The notes below the pieces were generated by a model that saw nothing but the letters and a program-made list of their open reading frames with translations, made no database searches and was not told the origin of the DNA. Shown piece by piece: positions 62,640 through 64,000 of a stretch of DNA of 64,000 nucleotides. Source of the DNA: Martelella sp. AD-3. Lineage in GTDB: Bacteria; Pseudomonadota; Alphaproteobacteria; Rhizobiales; Rhizobiaceae. The first letter of the stretch is position 1. The number at the start of each line of letters is the position of its first letter. Location of the stretch: the NCBI RefSeq assembly GCF_001578105.1, contig NZ_CP014275.1:1798001-1862000 (forward strand). Direction: 5' to 3'. A program made the translations under genes and the position numbers.

Positions 62640-63128
62640 ATGCTGCTCGAATATTTCCAGATGATCGATGAGGTCGTGTCCGTGGATATAGCCGCGGGCA
62701 GGATCGTCGCGCGTTCGACGGTGCCGGAAGAGAGCCCGGTGTTCGAGGGGCATTTTCCCGGCATGCCGCTTGTGCCGGGCGTGCTCTTGATCGAGACCAT
62801 GGCGCAGGCCTCCGGCATGCTGCTGCTGGGCGTCAACAATTGTTCGGCCATGCCCTTTCTGATGATGGTCGACAGCGCCAAGCTGCGCAGCTTCGTCGAG
62901 CCGCATGCCGTGCTCGATATCGAGGCGGCGCTGGAGCACGAAGGCTCGGGCTTTGCCGTGACCAAGGCGAAGATCGCGTCTGCCGGCAAGCCGATCGCCA
63001 GCGCGCAGCTGAAATTCCGCACGCTTTCTTTTGAAGACAATGATCTGGCGCCGATCGTCCGGCGGCGAGCCGAGGAAGTCGGCCTGTTCGCCGCGATCGA
63101 GAACGGCCAGACCGTGGAAAGGTCCTGA
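62640..63128 (+). CDS. fabZ: 3-hydroxyacyl-ACP dehydratase FabZ-like (VLCFA cluster)
   Basis: A hot-dog-fold dehydratase of 162 residues acting on 3-hydroxyacyl-ACP, here presumably on AcpXL-bound chains. GHFPGMPLVPGVLLIETMAQ holds the FabZ catalytic His (GHFPxxPxxPGV) and the catalytic Glu in the following helix. The rest (MVDSAKLRSFVEPHAVLDIE) fits the family. GAAGG precedes ATG. The stop is one base from the ATG of the next KAS gene. Confidence 0.92.
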   Translation: MLLEYFQMIDEVVSVDIAAGRIVARSTVPEESPVFEGHFPGMPLVPGVLLIETMAQASGMLLLGVNNCSAMPFLMMVDSAKLRSFVEPHAVLDIEAALEHEGSGFAVTKAKIASAGKPIASAQLKFRTLSFEDNDLAPIVRRRAEEVGLFAAIENGQTVERS

Positions 63129-63129
63129 A

Positions 63130-64000
63130 ATGACGAAATCGGACAATGATGTCGTTGTCACCGGTATCGGGCTTGTGACCAGTTTCGGCGTCGGCCAGGC
63201 GCCGCATGTCGCGATGCTGACCGGCGGCGCGGCGCCCGATATGCGCGTCGATGACGAAATCTGCGCGCCCTATCCGGTGCATCCGCTGCCCGAGATCGAC
63301 TGGAAAGACCAGATCCCGAAGCGCGGCGACCAGCGCCAGATGGAGAACTGGCAGCGCCTCGGCGTCTATGCCGCCGGTCTGGCGCTCGATGACGCCGGCG
63401 TGAAGGGCAATGAAGACATCTGCTCGACCATGGACATGATCGTGGCTGCCGGCGGCGGCGAGCGCGACATCGCCGTCGACACGATGATCGTCAACGAGGC
63501 GCGCGAACGCTCCGACCGTGAAATCCTGCTGAATGAAAAGCTGACGACCGAACTGCGTCCGACGCTTTTTCTCGCGCAGCTTGCCAATCTGGTTGCCGGC
63601 AACATTTCGATCGTCCACAAGGTCACCGGTTCGTCGCGCACCTTCATGGGCGAGGAAGCCGCCGGCATTTCGGCTGTCGCAACCGCCTATGCCCGCATTC
63701 TCGCGGGCCAGTCGACGCATACGCTGGTCGGCGCGTCCTTCGTGGCTGAGCGGCGCGACATCCTGTTGATGTTCGAGGCCGTTCACGCGCTGTCGCGCGG
63801 CAAATGGGCGCCGCTCTGGGACAGGGCGGCCGAAGACGACGGCGGCATGGTCATGGGTTCGGCAGGCGCATTCCTCGTGCTCGAATCCCGCGCCTATGCC
63901 GAAGCGCGCGGCGCGCATATCTATGCCACGCTCTCCGGCGTTGAAGGCGATCGCGGCAAGCGCGAAGATGGAAAGTTCGAAGAACGCTTTGCCCGACTTC
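63130..64000 (+). CDS. Beta-ketoacyl-ACP synthase-like protein without the catalytic Cys (FabF2, VLCFA cluster), C-terminus off window
   Basis: The visible 290 codons follow the KAS-II fold: VVVTGIGLVTSFGVGQ at the N-terminus, VAAGGGERDIAVD and VAGNISIVHKVTGSSRTFMG, then the Gly-rich DGGMVMGSAGAFLVLES. The nucleophilic Cys of KAS (A-C-A-T-G) is missing: the aligned stretch is GSSRTFMG, and the only Cys residues are near 49 and 97. This resembles the chain-length-factor (non-catalytic) partner of a KAS pair. In Rhizobium the acpXL-fabZ cluster carries two KAS genes, fabF2 then fabF1; the second should lie beyond the right edge. The gene continues past 64000. Confidence 0.85.
   Translation, partial: MTKSDNDVVVTGIGLVTSFGVGQAPHVAMLTGGAAPDMRVDDEICAPYPVHPLPEIDWKDQIPKRGDQRQMENWQRLGVYAAGLALDDAGVKGNEDICSTMDMIVAAGGGERDIAVDTMIVNEARERSDREILLNEKLTTELRPTLFLAQLANLVAGNISIVHKVTGSSRTFMGEEAAGISAVATAYARILAGQSTHTLVGASFVAERRDILLMFEAVHALSRGKWAPLWDRAAEDDGGMVMGSAGAFLVLESRAYAEARGAHIYATLSGVEGDRGKREDGKFEERFARL

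Noticed and set aside
60738..63161. An 807-codon minus-strand frame antisense to hemN, acpXL and fabZ
   Set aside because: The plus-strand genes carry intact catalytic motifs; the antisense translation is His/Arg/Asp-rich without recognisable structure.
1..64000. CRISPR arrays, tRNA, rRNA or tmRNA genes
   Set aside because: No regularly spaced short repeats, and no cloverleaf with GTTCRA-type T-arm plus CCA-end was recognised in any intergenic gap; a covariance-model scan would be the decisive test.

Overview
The window is a gene-dense, high-GC chromosomal segment of an alphaproteobacterium of the order Hyphomicrobiales (Rhizobiales), probably in or near Rhizobiaceae. The evidence is the AcpXL very-long-chain lipid A acyl carrier protein with its own FabZ and KAS genes, a CckA hybrid kinase, a rhizobial-type Fnr with a C-x2-C-x7-C cluster, a single-Cys DksA, the YcjX/TIGR01620 pair, a giant membrane-anchored coiled-coil protein of the rhizobial kinesin-like type, and several palindromic intergenic repeats of the kind common in this order. 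The genus cannot be fixed from sequence alone. No tRNA, rRNA, CRISPR array, insertion sequence or prophage was seen.

Layout. 1-5.6 kb: the N-terminal 1865 codons of a giant coiled-coil protein, running off the left edge. 6.1-8.3 kb: ferredoxin and the folate genes folP-folB-folK. 8.3-12.1 kb (minus strand): a secreted hypothetical protein, a TIGR01620 membrane protein and YcjX GTPase (overlapping), and SixA. 12.5-16.4 kb: dksA, a FliO-like gene and cckA. 16.7-19.0 kb: one AT-richer, foreign-looking SIR2-STAND gene. 19.3-25.7 kb: CpdB, GNAT, Lrp/AsnC, a YqjI-like PadR regulator with two palindromic operators, and an alaX-sseA-GNAT operon. 25.8-33.6 kb: cysK, photolyase, a DhaL-like protein, L,D-transpeptidase, a DUF4432-type protein, a CX5R phosphatase/sulfurtransferase-like protein, RidA, RNase T2 and a BON protein. 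33.8-40.3 kb: EttA, soluble lytic transglycosylase, dapA, smpB and a NYN-domain protein. 40.6-48.1 kb: a housekeeping run rpoZ-rsh-(small ORF)-DUF2062-acpS-lepB-rnc-era-recO. 48.1-59.0 kb (mostly minus strand): MOSC protein, MscS channel, PTP/HD/YgfZ overlapping operon, NUDIX, HMCES/YedK, pssA-psd, an Atm1-type exporter and a LysM protein. 59.2-64 kb: LOG protein, FnrN and hemN (divergent, with an FNR box), then acpXL-fabZ-fabF2 running off the right edge.

Functional themes are envelope biogenesis (phospholipid synthesis by pssA/psd, lipid A very-long-chain acyl synthesis, Slt, L,D-transpeptidase, signal peptidase I), stringent response (rpoZ, Rsh, DksA), cell-cycle phosphorelay (CckA) and redox/oxygen control (Fnr, HemN). 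The main accessory element is the SIR2-STAND gene, which has the architecture of an Avs5-like NAD-depleting anti-phage sensor and sits alone between two conserved chromosomal genes.
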